Assembly (NCBI GenBank): GCA_009599575.1 | Contig: VWND01000001.1 | Coordinates: forward strand, 62,001 to 126,000 | Direction of reading: 5' to 3' | From: Blumeriella jaapii | Taxonomy: Eukaryota > Ascomycota > Leotiomycetes > Helotiales > Drepanopezizaceae | DNA length: 64,000 bases | In this document: in pieces, positions 1 to 10,058 of the stretch | Layout of the letters: each line of letters starts with the position of its first letter | How positions within the stretch are numbered: position 1 is the first letter of the stretch | The notes under the pieces: model-generated | Database searches by the model: none | The model's input: the letters and a program-made list of their open reading frames with translations, nothing else | Told to the model about the DNA's origin: nothing | Made by a program: the position numbers and the translations under genes

Positions 1-3000
1 TTTTCATTTTAGTATTCAACGTACACGCGTATTTTTCGGCCCATATCAATTACCATGATCACCTTTAAGCCAGCTGTTATGCCAGCTGTCACAAATACAA
101 TCGTTTATTTCTTTTTTAATTACTAATCTCGGAAATTATGGTATGATTTTAAAAAGAGCTTGGTTAGCCGAATACCAAGTTCTATTAGACTGTAATAAAC
201 GCAAGCTTTATTGGCCGAAGTTTTACTCTTTTACAGCTTTTTACGCTCGTTGTATTAAAATCTTTTATTTGCATTTCCGAAAGATTTAATTTCGCTATTA
301 AAACGACGCTATAAAACGTAATAAAAACCTTGACCAATTATGATAAACTTACGACGCTATGCGAAGCGCGAAAAAGTCGAATTTTATTCGCGGTGCTAAT
401 TTCGATAGCGACGCTAATAAAATAATATAAGAAATTATATTATTATTTTTCCAAATTAACGATTCTTTTTTTATTATTTCTTTTTCTTTTCTTTTTCCTT
501 CGTCAAAACAGCTTTTTCGTTCTACGAAAAACAGTTATACCAAAGACCGAAAAAAAACCTTCGCCGCGATAGCCTTTTAGCTTAATATAATCGATAATTC
601 AAATAAAACATTTTTTAAATTTTTCAAACGATTAATTCGAAAACGAGTTTTTTAACCTGCTGCTTATTTAATTTCCATTTGCCAGATTATTATACACGCT
701 TTTAAGCTGATTTTCAGAAAAAAAGCAATTGAAATATTTTTAATTTTTTTATACGAGATCGACAGAATATTAAACGATTTTACGTATAATACTTTTTTTA
801 AAATTTAATTTCATAGTTTTTTCGAACGTTTTAAAACGAACGAAATATCGATTTCGATTTTTTTAATCAGTTTAGCAAAGCTAATTTCGAATAAACTTTT
901 TTTCGAATCTTTTTTTCCGAAATACAAAAACCTCGAACACGTGTTTTTTAAAGCCGCTAATAACGAGCTAGCCTTTTACCGGCCTTACGATTATAAAATC
1001 GAGCTTATTGTAAATGAAAAAAAGTTGAAATATATTTTTTTGTATAAAATGTCGATTTTAAAGCTCGAGATTATTAAAATTTATTTGCAAAATAATTTAA
1101 CAAAAGCTTTATCGAACTTTTTACCGTTTTTTTCGCTGTTCTAATGTTTTTCGCTAAAAAACCCGACGGTTTATTGCGTTTTTGTATCGATTATCGAGCT
1201 TTTAATAATATTATTCGTAAAAATCGTTATTTTTTTTTTTTTATCGATAAAATTTTTGTTCGTTTTTCGAAAGCGCGAATTTTTACGAAATTCGATATTC
1301 GTTAAACTTTTTATAAAATTCGAATGGATTCCGCCAGTAAAAAACTAACGACGTTTCGTACGCGTTACGGCGCTTATAAATGCAAAATGCTATTTTTTGG
1401 CTTTATTAATAAATTCGCAATTTATTAACGTTATATAAACGACGTTTTTTTCGACTATTTAAATAATTTTTGTATTGCATATTTAAATAACATTTTTATT
1501 TATTCGTCCGATTTTTTGAAATATATTATATACGTTCGCAAAATGCTTTAAAAGCTCGCTGACGCTGAATTACAGGCCGATATTCGGAAGTCTGAATTTA
1601 ATATTATTCGGACCCGTTATTTAAGTTTTATTATTTCGATTAAAGGTTTAGAAATAAATCCAGAAAAAGTCTTCGTAATCGCTTATTAAAAGCTTTTTAT
1701 TATTGTAAAAAGTATATAAAGCTTTTGGTTTTTGTAATTTTTACCGACGTTTTATTCGAGATTACGATATAATTGCAAAACTTCTGATTTATTTAATTAA
1801 AACTAACGTTTTTTATAATTTTATTTTTAAATGTTAAAAAAGTTTCGACCTTTTTATACTAGCTTTTATTACTGTATTAATTTTATAATATTATAAGCAA
1901 AACCTTTTTTGCATATTAAAAACTGACGCTTCCGACGGCGTAATGGCTTTTATGCTTTTCCAATTTTATAATAACGATTGGCTTTTAATCGCTTATTTTA
2001 GTAAAACTATAGCTTTCGCAAAGCTAAACTACGTCGTATACGATAAAAAAATGTTCGCAATCGTAAGATTTTTAAGTAATTTTCGTATTAAATTAATTAG
2101 CTTAATTTATTAGATTAAAATTATTATTAATCATAAGATTTTAAAGTATTTTATAACTTTTAAACTTTTGAACGTTCGATAAGCACGCTGGGCCGAACTT
2201 TTCGCCGATTATAACTTTTTTATTACGTACAAACCAGATAAACACAATTTTTTGATTGACGTATTAATACGTCGTACGAGCGAATTCGACCGCTAAAACT
2301 TTTTTAAACGTATTTAGCGCCTGCAAACCCTTTTTCGAGCCGATCAGATCGATTATCGCTTTTTGATTGAAAAACTTCGATTTTCTACGGTTTTCGAAAC
2401 AATTGTTTTTATCGTTGAAATAGCTGATTTTTTTTTCGCATTTCGTATCGTTAATTAAATTTTCTACGTTAATCGTACAGCTAGCAGTCTGATAGCTTTT
2501 CGAAAAAAAGCTGTACGAAACGCTACGAGAAAAAACGACGTTAATAACATTTCGTATATATTTGAACGCGATCTGCTGTTATATTACGATCGCCTGATAA
2601 TATCAGACGTCGATTATTTTTGTTTGGCTTTTGTACGAAAAATGCACGACCAGATTTCTATCGCTTATTTTAGCGCTCGCAAAATTACGCAATTGCTTTC
2701 GGATTAATATTATTAGCGAGGTATAACAGCTTTCGTAAAATAATATTATCGCAACTGCTACGCTTATCGAAGAAATTCTGTTTTAAAAAATAAGCGCTCC
2801 GGCTTTTTTCAGCTTTTTTCTGTTTTTGATCATTTTTAAAAATACGTTATAATAAACTTTTGTAATTTTAATAAAAACAAATACGATTACGATAACGTGT
2901 TCGTAATAATAAATCGTTTTTTTAAACAGGTTATTTCGATTTTCTGTTATAAAAATATCGACGCTCGAAGCTTCGTCAAATTATATATATTTCACGTATA

Positions 3001-4078
3001 TAAGTATTTTGGCCTTTTAAAAAGTATTATTAACGATCGTGGCCTTTAGTATTGATTTATCTTTTGGATTGAATTAAACAAAATATTCGGTACGTAATTA
3101 AAGCTTTCGATAGCCGTTTATTTCGAAACCGACGGTCAGACCGAAATTTATAATTAATATTTGCAAAAACGCTTTCGATTTTTCGTAAATTTTTATTAAA
3201 ACGATTAAAGCGAATTTTTTTTAATAATAGATTTCGCTTAAATAATTTTTTTTTACGAGAGTCTAGATGGCTTTTTACTTTTTGAAATTGTATACGATTA
3301 TACTTTTTATATTAATTGAAACTGAAAGTTCGATATTTTCCTTTTTTTTAATTTTTTATATAAGCTAAACGCAAACGAAGCTCGTGCGTACGCTCGCCGC
3401 TATTACGACGCTTGAAATTTCGCTAAATCGCATTTTTAATAAATTTACGACAAAATAAAAAAAAATGCGAATAAATCTCGCCGCGCAATCGATTTTGACG
3501 TTGGCGACTACGTATAGCTCGATATGCGTTTATTTTCGATTTTCCGGCCTTTTCGCAAGCTCGACAATTTTACAAACGGCCTTTTTAAAATTGTAGCTAA
3601 AATTTTCGATAACGCTTTTAAGCTAAACCTTTTTAGTATTATAAACGTATATTTAGTTTTTTACGCTAGTCGATTGCGTAAAGCAGTTGACGACGCGCTT
3701 CTAAATCAGGTTAACCCAGCCTTTGAACTTATTAATATAATTGGTGAGCTTGAATACGAAATCGAAGAATTGATCGCTTGTCGAATGCAGCGGAAAACCT
3801 TTTAGTATAAAACTTTTTAAATAGGCTTAAATAAAAATTTTACGTAGTATTTCGCGTTTGATTTTATATACGCTTTTTTGAAAGTGCGCGATTTTTATTT
3901 GGCGTATAAAAAGCTTTCCGGTTTTTTTGCAAAACTTATAGACTGGCTGAAGGCGTATTCCGAAGGTTTGGATTCGTACGATCATTTGGATAGCGACGTA
4001 CTAATGGATAAAAGCTCGAAGGCGCGCTTTTTTCGGACGGGGAAATAATATAACGATTTATTCTGTTGCTACTTTTCG
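1..4078 (+). mobile_element. RIP-degraded Ty3/Gypsy retrotransposon pol, 5' end outside window
   Basis: Conceptual translation in shifting frames follows the Ty3/Gypsy pol order. The start of reverse transcriptase lies near 955-1140 (a YRPYDYKIEL stretch), followed by a KPDG...FCIDYR block from about 1148. The catalytic box lies near 1480 and reads YLNN instead of YLDD. RNase H follows near 1918-2290 (TDASDGV, then a YFSKT block). Integrase remnants are at about 2570-3240, and the integrase C-terminal and chromodomain-like tail is at 3523-4050. Stop codons are frequent and mostly TAA or TAG where Gln or Trp is expected, the whole stretch is AT-rich, and Asp codons have become Asn. This is the C-to-T and G-to-A pattern of repeat-induced point mutation. 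No gag or 5' LTR is visible because the element runs off the left edge. It is certainly non-functional. Confidence 0.88.
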
Positions 4079-4315
4079 TGTCATCTTAGCAACTACGTAT
4101 AGCTGCAAGCTTTCTGGTTTTTTGGTAAGTCTTTTATTAACTATGGAAATTATTATGTATATAAGGCTTTTTTCTTTTAGCAACTTCTGCTTTTTGCAGT
4201 TGTTGATTTTAAGTGAATATTTTTGTTACAAAATCAAAGGCTCGTTTCTTATATTATATGAACACGGCGACCAGTTGATTGATTTCTCAGCCCTCCGACT
4301 GATTAGATCGTTACA
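4079..4315 (+). repeat. LTR copy 1 of the Gypsy element
   Basis: This 237-bp block begins TGTCAT and ends GTTACA just after the pol tail, as expected for a 3' LTR. It is repeated with divergence at 4446-4739. It contains one copy of a unit reading AGCAACTACGTATAGCTGCAA, of which copy 2 has three. The assignment rests on TG...CA ends, on its position after the chromodomain-like tail and on its repetition. Confidence 0.6.
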
Positions 4316-4445
4316 GAAAGCGTATTTCGAAGGTTTGAATTCGTACGATCATTTGGATAGCGACGTACTAATAAATAAAAGCTCGAAAGCGCGCTTTTTT
4401 CGGACGGAGGAATAATATAACGATTTATTTTATTGCCATCTCTCG
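4316..4445 (+). repeat. Duplicated pol 3' end between two LTR copies
   Basis: This segment repeats the last part of pol at about 3953-4078, including the translated run SYDHLDSDVL. It lies between the two LTR copies, so the order is pol end, LTR, pol end, LTR with a period of about 365 bp. It could have arisen by unequal crossing-over or replication slippage after insertion, because both halves carry similar RIP-type damage. Confidence 0.7.
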
Positions 4446-4739
4446 TGTCACCCTAGCAACTACGTATAGCTGCAAGCTCCCCAGCAATTACGTATAGCTG
4501 CAAGCTTTTCAGCAACTACGTATAGCTGCAAATTCCTTAATCTTCTGGTGGGTTTCCCATCAACTATAGAAACTATTTATATATATAAGGCTTTTTTTCT
4601 TTAGCAACCTTTGCCTTTTGCAATTGTTAATTTTAAGTGAATATTTTTGTTACAAAACCAAAGGCTCGTTTTTCATACCATATAAATACGGCGACCAGTT
4701 GACTGATCTCCCAGCCCTCTGATTGATTAGATCGTTACA
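4446..4739 (+). repeat. LTR copy 2 with triplicated 28-bp subrepeat
   Basis: This second LTR-like block (TGTCAC...GTTACA, 294 bp) is longer than copy 1 by two extra 28-bp units. The units start near 4455, 4483 and 4511. It ends directly against a Tc1/mariner transposase remnant, which suggests the retroelement was inserted inside a Tc1 element. Confidence 0.6.
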
Positions 4740-4741
4740 CT

Positions 4742-4933
4742 ATTACGATAGAAAATCGCGTGAACGCGGTTATTAAAGCCAAAGGATAGTATACTAAATA
4801 CTAAAATTCAGCTGAATAAAAATTTTTAATAATTAAACCTTAATTATTAAAATCTGCCTTGGCTGTTTTACTACTGCCTTGGCTTCCTTGGCTTTCCAGG
4901 GGGGGGGGTGCAGAGACTTTTTGCACCCTACTG
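4742..4933 (+). mobile_element. Tc1/mariner transposase C-terminus and 3' terminal repeat (relic A)
   Basis: 4742-4804 translates to the conserved end of fungal Tc1-type transposases, NRVNAVIKAKG-stop-YTKY-stop, where the internal TAG stands for the expected Trp (TGG, RIP-type change). About 130 bp downstream the sequence reaches CACCCTACTG at 4924-4933, followed by TA at 4934-4935. Read from the other strand, the end is CAGTAGGGTGCAAAAAGTCT, a plausible Tc1 terminal inverted repeat next to its TA target. A small inverted repeat (4906-4912 with 4922-4928) lies inside this end. The left part of the element is missing, or lies beyond the nested Gypsy element and the window edge. Confidence 0.65.
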
Positions 4934-4952
4934 TACGTACTGTATGTACATA
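4934..4952. repeat. TA-N2/N3-TA array between two transposon-like termini
   Basis: The 19 bases read TA-CG-TA-CTG-TA-TG-TA-CA-TA. On the left lies the outward CTACTG end of relic A (4933). On the right a second terminus of similar sequence starts at 4953 (CAGTAGAGTGCCAAAAGTAT) and points the opposite way. The spacers CTG, TG and CA are those expected of Tc1/mariner excision footprints. Confidence 0.6.
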
Positions 4953-4985
4953 CAGTAGAGTGCCAAAAGTATCACCCCTCCCGTC
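4953..4985. repeat. Second Tc1-like terminus facing relic A
   Basis: CAGTAGAGTGCCAAAAGTAT starts right after TA and resembles the inverted end of relic A (CAGTAGGGTGCAAAAAGTCT), with 17 of the first 20 bases shared. No transposase or second end could be followed to the right, so it may be a solo end or a non-autonomous derivative. Confidence 0.45.
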
Positions 4986-6261
4986 ATGTAATCTTGTCTC
5001 GCTGGCTGGCATTTTTTTTCAATCTAATCTGTCGTACAATATTTAGCACGTGACCTATCACATGATAATTCCAACATTATGCTCAAGATGATCCGGAGCT
5101 ATGCAAGTTGATTAGATAGGTACCTAGGTATGCAACTAGAATGCAACTAGATCATGATCACTTGAGAGTCGATGACATAACCATCTCGATTCAATAATCA
5201 TAGATTATCTTAGACTTCAGTCGATAATCTCAAGATCATCTGCACGATGCTTTTAGATCAACTGTTTAGTATGCGCTCATTGCTTCTATTACTGTATAGG
5301 TATCTATAAAATGCTCGTCGCTCTCTTAATTACACTTAAACTTCAACTCATTCTTTCACATCAATAAATACACCGTTTCACCTCAATACCTACAGTAGTA
5401 GATCGTGATCTCTCCTCCACAGACACCACAAGCCTTTCTCTATTCCGTACGTCATTCATTCATACATCATCTTTCTTTCGTACCGTACCGTACACACGTC
5501 AACCATTCTCCAGCCTCGATTCCTCCTGCCGGTGCGCGACCCAGCTCTTCACATCCCCAGCCATGGTACTGTACTGCAGTCGTGACCACACCCCTACGAT
5601 CACCATCACGCCACGCTTTTTTCTACGGACAGTATGTGTACAGCAGTGCCCTCGAACCGACAGTGCAGTACAGTAGTGCCCCTCGAACCTATAGTGCAGT
5701 ACACAAAGTAAAGTCTCGCGTGCATCCCAGGCGTGCTCGAGCTCAAGATGTAGCCCGATGTAACTCTGCTTTTCCCCAACGAGAAAAACGGCCCAAGGTT
5801 TTCGGTCGGATGTACGTACTCTGTACTGTACTGTATGTACTGTACTTACTCAGACGCATACGAACGCTCTCTGGCGATGATGTCGTATATGCATGGTAAA
5901 AATAGGAACAGATGCTGTCTGTCTGTATGTACAGATATCGCTACATCCTGAGTGAAGTGGGGGGAGATGTACATACGATACTGCGCTGTAGGATAGATAG
6001 ACCTTAGAAAGGAAGAAGAGTCTTGGTTGTGCTTTACTCGGGGGTACAGCCATCTGCTCTTGCACCCGCGCAATGAACGGTCTGGTCTGAACACCAGCCG
6101 TGGAGCAGAAAGCAACGCCTCCGTCTACAGCGCTGTACTGTACAGTACGTAGCGAGACCGCTCGATCCGAAGCATTCCCCACAATCCCCAACGGGAAGTG
6201 TAATACTGGAGGATATCTATCTATCTATAGACAACCAGACAAACAGTTCCAGAAAACAGCT

Positions 6262-6336
6262 TATGTACAGTAGGTCAACGATTTACGCTGCAATGTACAG
6301 TAGTACCGCACAGTACACATACAGTACTGTACATAC
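6262..6336. repeat. TA-footprint-like array
   Basis: The stretch contains repeated TACAGTA, TACTGTA, TACATA and TACGT units separated by little other sequence, for example ACAGTACTGTACATAC near 6321-6336. It has the same composition as the array at 4934-4952. Confidence 0.6.
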
Positions 6337-6346
6337 GTGTATGACA

Positions 6347-6373
6347 TAATAGTGGGAAGGCAGCCCACTATTA
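6347..6373. repeat. Short palindrome, end of the fold-back element
   Basis: This 27-bp palindrome has arms TAATAGTGGG and CCCACTATTA around a 7-base loop. It matches the outer end of the arms of the larger fold-back at 6385-6475 and looks like a partial copy of it. Confidence 0.7.
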
Positions 6374-6384
6374 CTGTAGATACC

Positions 6385-6475
6385 TAATAGTGGGCTGCCT
6401 TCCCACATTTATCCTGCGGGCACTTATATTATCCGAGTGCCCGCAGGATAAATGTGGGAAGGCAGCCCACTATTA
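6385..6475. repeat. 91-bp perfect fold-back element (40-bp arms, 11-bp loop)
   Basis: The left arm (6385-6424) begins TAATAGTGGGCTGCCTTCCC. The right arm (6436-6475) is its exact reverse complement. The loop is TATATTATCCG. A single arm with two mismatches recurs at 37061-37100, so this is a dispersed element. Its TA-rich ends suggest a MITE or fold-back transposon, though it could also be a replication-generated palindrome. Confidence 0.8.
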
Positions 6476-8153
6476 TATCTTGGTAGCCAGAAGGCAAAAG
6501 GTGAAACACGACACGCAGTTCTCACCCCCCCCCCCCCCCCCCTCCCCGCCCCTCCTCGCACAGGCGCAGCAGCTCTGCCAGAAAGAAGTGGGCTCCTCCT
6601 CCTCCTCCTCCTCCTCCTCCTGTTCCTGACGATGTTCCGATCGACGGGAGAGTTTGAGCGCTTCTTAAAATAACAACCCAAGCATGGACTGTTCAGTCCA
6701 TCAGCCATACTATACTGTACATATGTACAATGTCAATCGCTCCAACAGGGGGCGGGGTCGGGGGGGGGGGGGGGGGGGGGGGGGGTGTAAAGCCAAGCTT
6801 AGCCCAGTCGGGTAACAGCCCGATTTATGGGTGAGCATCTGCGGAATGCACGGGTGCAATACACGGCCAGTACTCAGTGTGGAAATCGCTTTCGCGTGTA
6901 TACCTGCAGAATGGAGATGAGACGGTTTTACCTATTTATCATCTTGTACTGTACCGTACTGTACAGTACAGGAAATCCACCTTCAGCGTCGTCGTCGTCG
7001 TCGGTAACAGCTTGACAGCGAGCTGACATGCTTTTTGCCCGATTGGGGGCTGGGTTTGGCTTCCCCCTGTTTGAGCAACGAATGTTATATAACCGATGTA
7101 TTGTATTGTACTATGTATAGTACTGTACTGTACTGTAAAGCATTGTAAAAGCCGCGCTGCCGAACAAGGGTCGTGCCGAGCCCCCGGTTTCCAGCCGTCT
7201 GTCTACCCAGATGCGCGCGCGCGCGCGCGCGCGAGAGAGAGAGAGAGCTCGTTCTTCGGCATTGACAAAGAAGCCGGCCGAAAGCTGGCGAGAAAAAAAT
7301 TAAAAAGATTAGAACGGCGGGCCCTTTGCGCGAGTTTCTTGCGTTGTGGGCAGCGGCGGCGGCGGGGGGGGGGGGGGGGGGGGGGGAAAGGGGGCTTTTT
7401 TTGCGAATAGCCGGCTGTCTAATCTACCTATCTATCTACCTGAGGAAGATCTATAGTGAGTTATTTGTTTGTCGTGCCGGGAGGGGCCCAAACCCGACTT
7501 GTTGCAACTTGTATCGCGGGGTGAACAAGTACTGTGCATGAAGAGAACTAACTGTCTACGCTGGGGCCAGAAAACGAAAACCAAAAAAAAAGGCCGGTAC
7601 GATGATTATTCCAGAAAGGGAATTGTGAATGTGGGAAGAGGCGTTCGCGCGACTTGGGTTTGGGTCTTCCGTGACGTACTATGCTGTGGATACGTACTGT
7701 AAGTAACTGTCACAGAACCAATTGACGTCCCTGCTCGCTCCGTCCAGCGATTACGAGTGTAGATTACCAGGCGTCTTTGGACGTCAAGAATAAAGCATCG
7801 TTCGATATCCCAGTTCATCCATGTCGTTAATCTCTTGCGATTGGCCATGTAGCTGACGACGATACTTTCTCGTATCATAACTATCACGTATCACTTTCTC
7901 GTATAACAACTATCCTGTATCACGTATATTGAAATGCGCTCTGGTTTGGCTTTTGTCGCAAAACCATGACTCGTCCTGTCGCAGAACAACGATGCGGAGC
8001 AAGCCCAGTCACGAGGTGTGAGATTGATATAAAGCGATGGGGGTGTACAGTTCTTCTCCTACCATCCATCCGGGACAACTCTCTTATCTACCTATCCGCT
8101 TCCTTCACCTTCTTGGATTTGCAGATCAAACCACACCACCAAACACACACACA

Positions 8154-9005
8154 ATGTTCTCCTCCTCTCTTCGTCCCCAGGTCGTGCTCCTAGCACTCGC
8201 CACCCTCCTCTCCACCGCAAGCGCAGTCGCAGCACCAGCACAAACAACAAAAGCAGCTCCAAACCCGCCGAAAAAGCTCCCCCTTCCTAACCTGCGCGTC
8301 CTCGCCCTCGGCGACGGCTTCACGACCGGCTACTCGCAAACGCCACCGAACGCCTACCGCCGCTATCTACAGTGCTTTCTCCACTTGGACGGCACGCCCA
8401 TGACCTACATTGGTAAAAACAATGACGGCGACTGGCCAAACAACGCGCACGAGGCCTTTGCATACCATGACAATGGGGTCGCCATGACTGTCGCAGAGAC
8501 CCACAACTTGGCCATGCCGCTTCTGCAGACATTTGGTGATACTGCCGATAAGCCGAACGTCGTGATCCTGATGGCTGGCAGTCAAGATCTTGTACTGGAC
8601 CCAAAAATCGCTCCCTCTCTAGTAGCAGACGCATTAGGCGATTTTATCGCTGATATTGACAAATACACGAGTGCGACCATATTGGTGGGGAAGATTCCGT
8701 ACCTGGGAGGGAATCACGAAGATTTAAACACCAAGATTGATACTTATAACATGGCAGTCCAGCTGGTCGTGGACCACAACGTTGCGAATGGTGTTCCCAT
8801 CGTATTAGTGGACATGACCTGGGTTGTCTTGGGGGGGCAACTAGATGCGTCTGGCGTTTACCCGACAGCAGAAGGTTATCGAGCTATGGCGAACGCTTGG
8901 AAGGATCAGTTGCAAATCATGCAAATTAAGGATGTCGAGGGGCCTTTTCAGGATTTGGCCAGTACGGCCTTGTCGGCAGCGGGGAACTGCGATCTTTCGG
9001 CGTGA
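8154..9005 (+). CDS. Secreted SGNH/GDSL-fold protein lacking catalytic residues (283 aa)
   Basis: The ATG at 8154 gives a clear signal peptide (MFSSSLRPQVVLLALATLL..., cleavage probably near the Ala-rich residues 22-28), so the protein should be secreted. The rest follows the SGNH-hydrolase layout in a single exon. Block I is VLALGDGFTTGY (residues 49-60), a block-III-like segment is MAGSQD (140-145), and block V is DASGVYPTAEGY (231-242). In active enzymes block I reads GDS, block III GxND and block V DxxH. Here the nucleophile position is Gly55, the Asn position is Gln144 and the His position is Tyr236. It is therefore probably a non-catalytic, perhaps carbohydrate- or ester-binding, relative. 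An in-frame upstream extension from 8037 exists but would bury the signal peptide. No partner gene is apparent nearby. Confidence 0.78.
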   Translation: MFSSSLRPQVVLLALATLLSTASAVAAPAQTTKAAPNPPKKLPLPNLRVLALGDGFTTGYSQTPPNAYRRYLQCFLHLDGTPMTYIGKNNDGDWPNNAHEAFAYHDNGVAMTVAETHNLAMPLLQTFGDTADKPNVVILMAGSQDLVLDPKIAPSLVADALGDFIADIDKYTSATILVGKIPYLGGNHEDLNTKIDTYNMAVQLVVDHNVANGVPIVLVDMTWVVLGGQLDASGVYPTAEGYRAMANAWKDQLQIMQIKDVEGPFQDLASTALSAAGNCDLSA

Positions 9006-10058
9006 TGGAAGGACGTGTGGATTGTATGAAGCTTGTGCTTCTGAACGGGTTCGTTTTGTTTGTTCGTTCGCTGGTTCGCTCGTTCGCTCGTTCGCTCGAT
9101 GTGTCCTAGCAGTTATTACAGATACCGGGTATCTTAGCAATTATGAAGTTCCTAGAGCCCGCATCTTTTTTCGTGAAGCGCTCATGTCGGACGGATGCCC
9201 AATTTCGAGTCGTGTTGTTCTGATGGGGATGATTTGAGGAGATGGAGGTGGAGATGAAGTCGAGGTATGTACAGTACTGTACGACAGACTGTACATACAT
9301 CGTGCTAGTCGCACCTTGGGAACACGTGCACGTGAGTGGGTGGGTGCACTTGATCTGTGGTGCGGGGCGGCGATATCTTTCCCGGCTGGGACTGGCGCTA
9401 TGGCGATTGATTTATGTACTGTATGTATATACAGTACGTAATGTGTATATAGTACGTATTGGAAATACGGTACGTATTATATAATACTTACAGTGTGTAC
9501 TTATAGCGTTTACTTGTGTGTACTTACAGTGTGTACTTACAGTATGTACTTACAGTATGTACTTACAGTATGTACTTACAGTATGTACTTACAGTATGTA
9601 CTTACAGTATGTACTTACAGTATGTACTTACAGTATGTACTGTACTCCGTCAAACATTGTGCCGTGACGTACAATGCATTATCATTAATACAAGAATACA
9701 ATACAATACAATCCAACACAACACAACACCTACTTAAGTACACTTCAACAAACTTTCAGGTTCTGACCTCGGTCCTCCCACCGTCTCGCCGCCCCGCCGC
9801 ACTCTCGTTCTTCCGCGCCGCAACACCGCCCGCGATTCTGCCATGCCTCGGTCCAGCCGTGAAGACTTGGTACTGTACAGTCCAGGGCCATCGATGGCGG
9901 CGGCGACGAGAGGAGTTGACCTGTTTCGTTAAATATTCATCGCATCTGTCCATTCTCCATTCCCCATTCACCATTCTCCAGACTCGACTCGATACCGCTT
10001 CGAACGCCGTCTGCGATACAGCGTCTCCGGATCCAGTGTCCCCATACCGCCCGCCACC
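9006..10058. other. Intergenic region with TA arrays and minisatellite
   Basis: No gene is supported here. It contains TTCGCTCG repeats near 9070-9100, TA-footprint-like clusters (9262-9300, 9412-9480), a 13-bp minisatellite (9518-9640) and the presumed promoter of the downstream monooxygenase. Long open frames crossing it are products of the repeats or antisense shadows of the GC-rich gene. Confidence 0.6.
9518..9645 (+). repeat. 13-bp minisatellite (TACTTACAGTATG)n
   Basis: About nine near-identical copies of TACTTACAGTATG occur in tandem. Each unit can be read as TA-CT-TA-CAG-TA-TG, the same TA-plus-2-or-3 grammar as the dispersed arrays, so it may be a scar array that later amplified by slippage. 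Confidence 0.85.

Larger units (their letters stand above)
4986..8153. other. Gene-poor intergenic region rich in TA arrays and homopolymers
   Basis: No convincing gene was found. Open frames here are low-complexity and lack recognisable domains. A TATA-like TATAAAA near 5305 followed by a pyrimidine-rich stretch looks like a core promoter, but no gene follows it. The region holds many TACTGTA/TACAGTA clusters (5640-5700, 5815-5850, 6262-6336, 6945-6970, 7100-7140). It also holds an 18-base C run (6525-6542), a 26-base G run (6760-6785), a CTC-type triplet repeat (6595-6620), a GC/GA dinucleotide repeat (7211-7246) and a 23-base G run (7364-7386). Confidence 0.6.

Noticed and set aside
5405..5899. 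164-residue frame after a TATA-like element
   Set aside because: Low-complexity, interrupted by TA-array sequence, no conserved motif or splice evidence.
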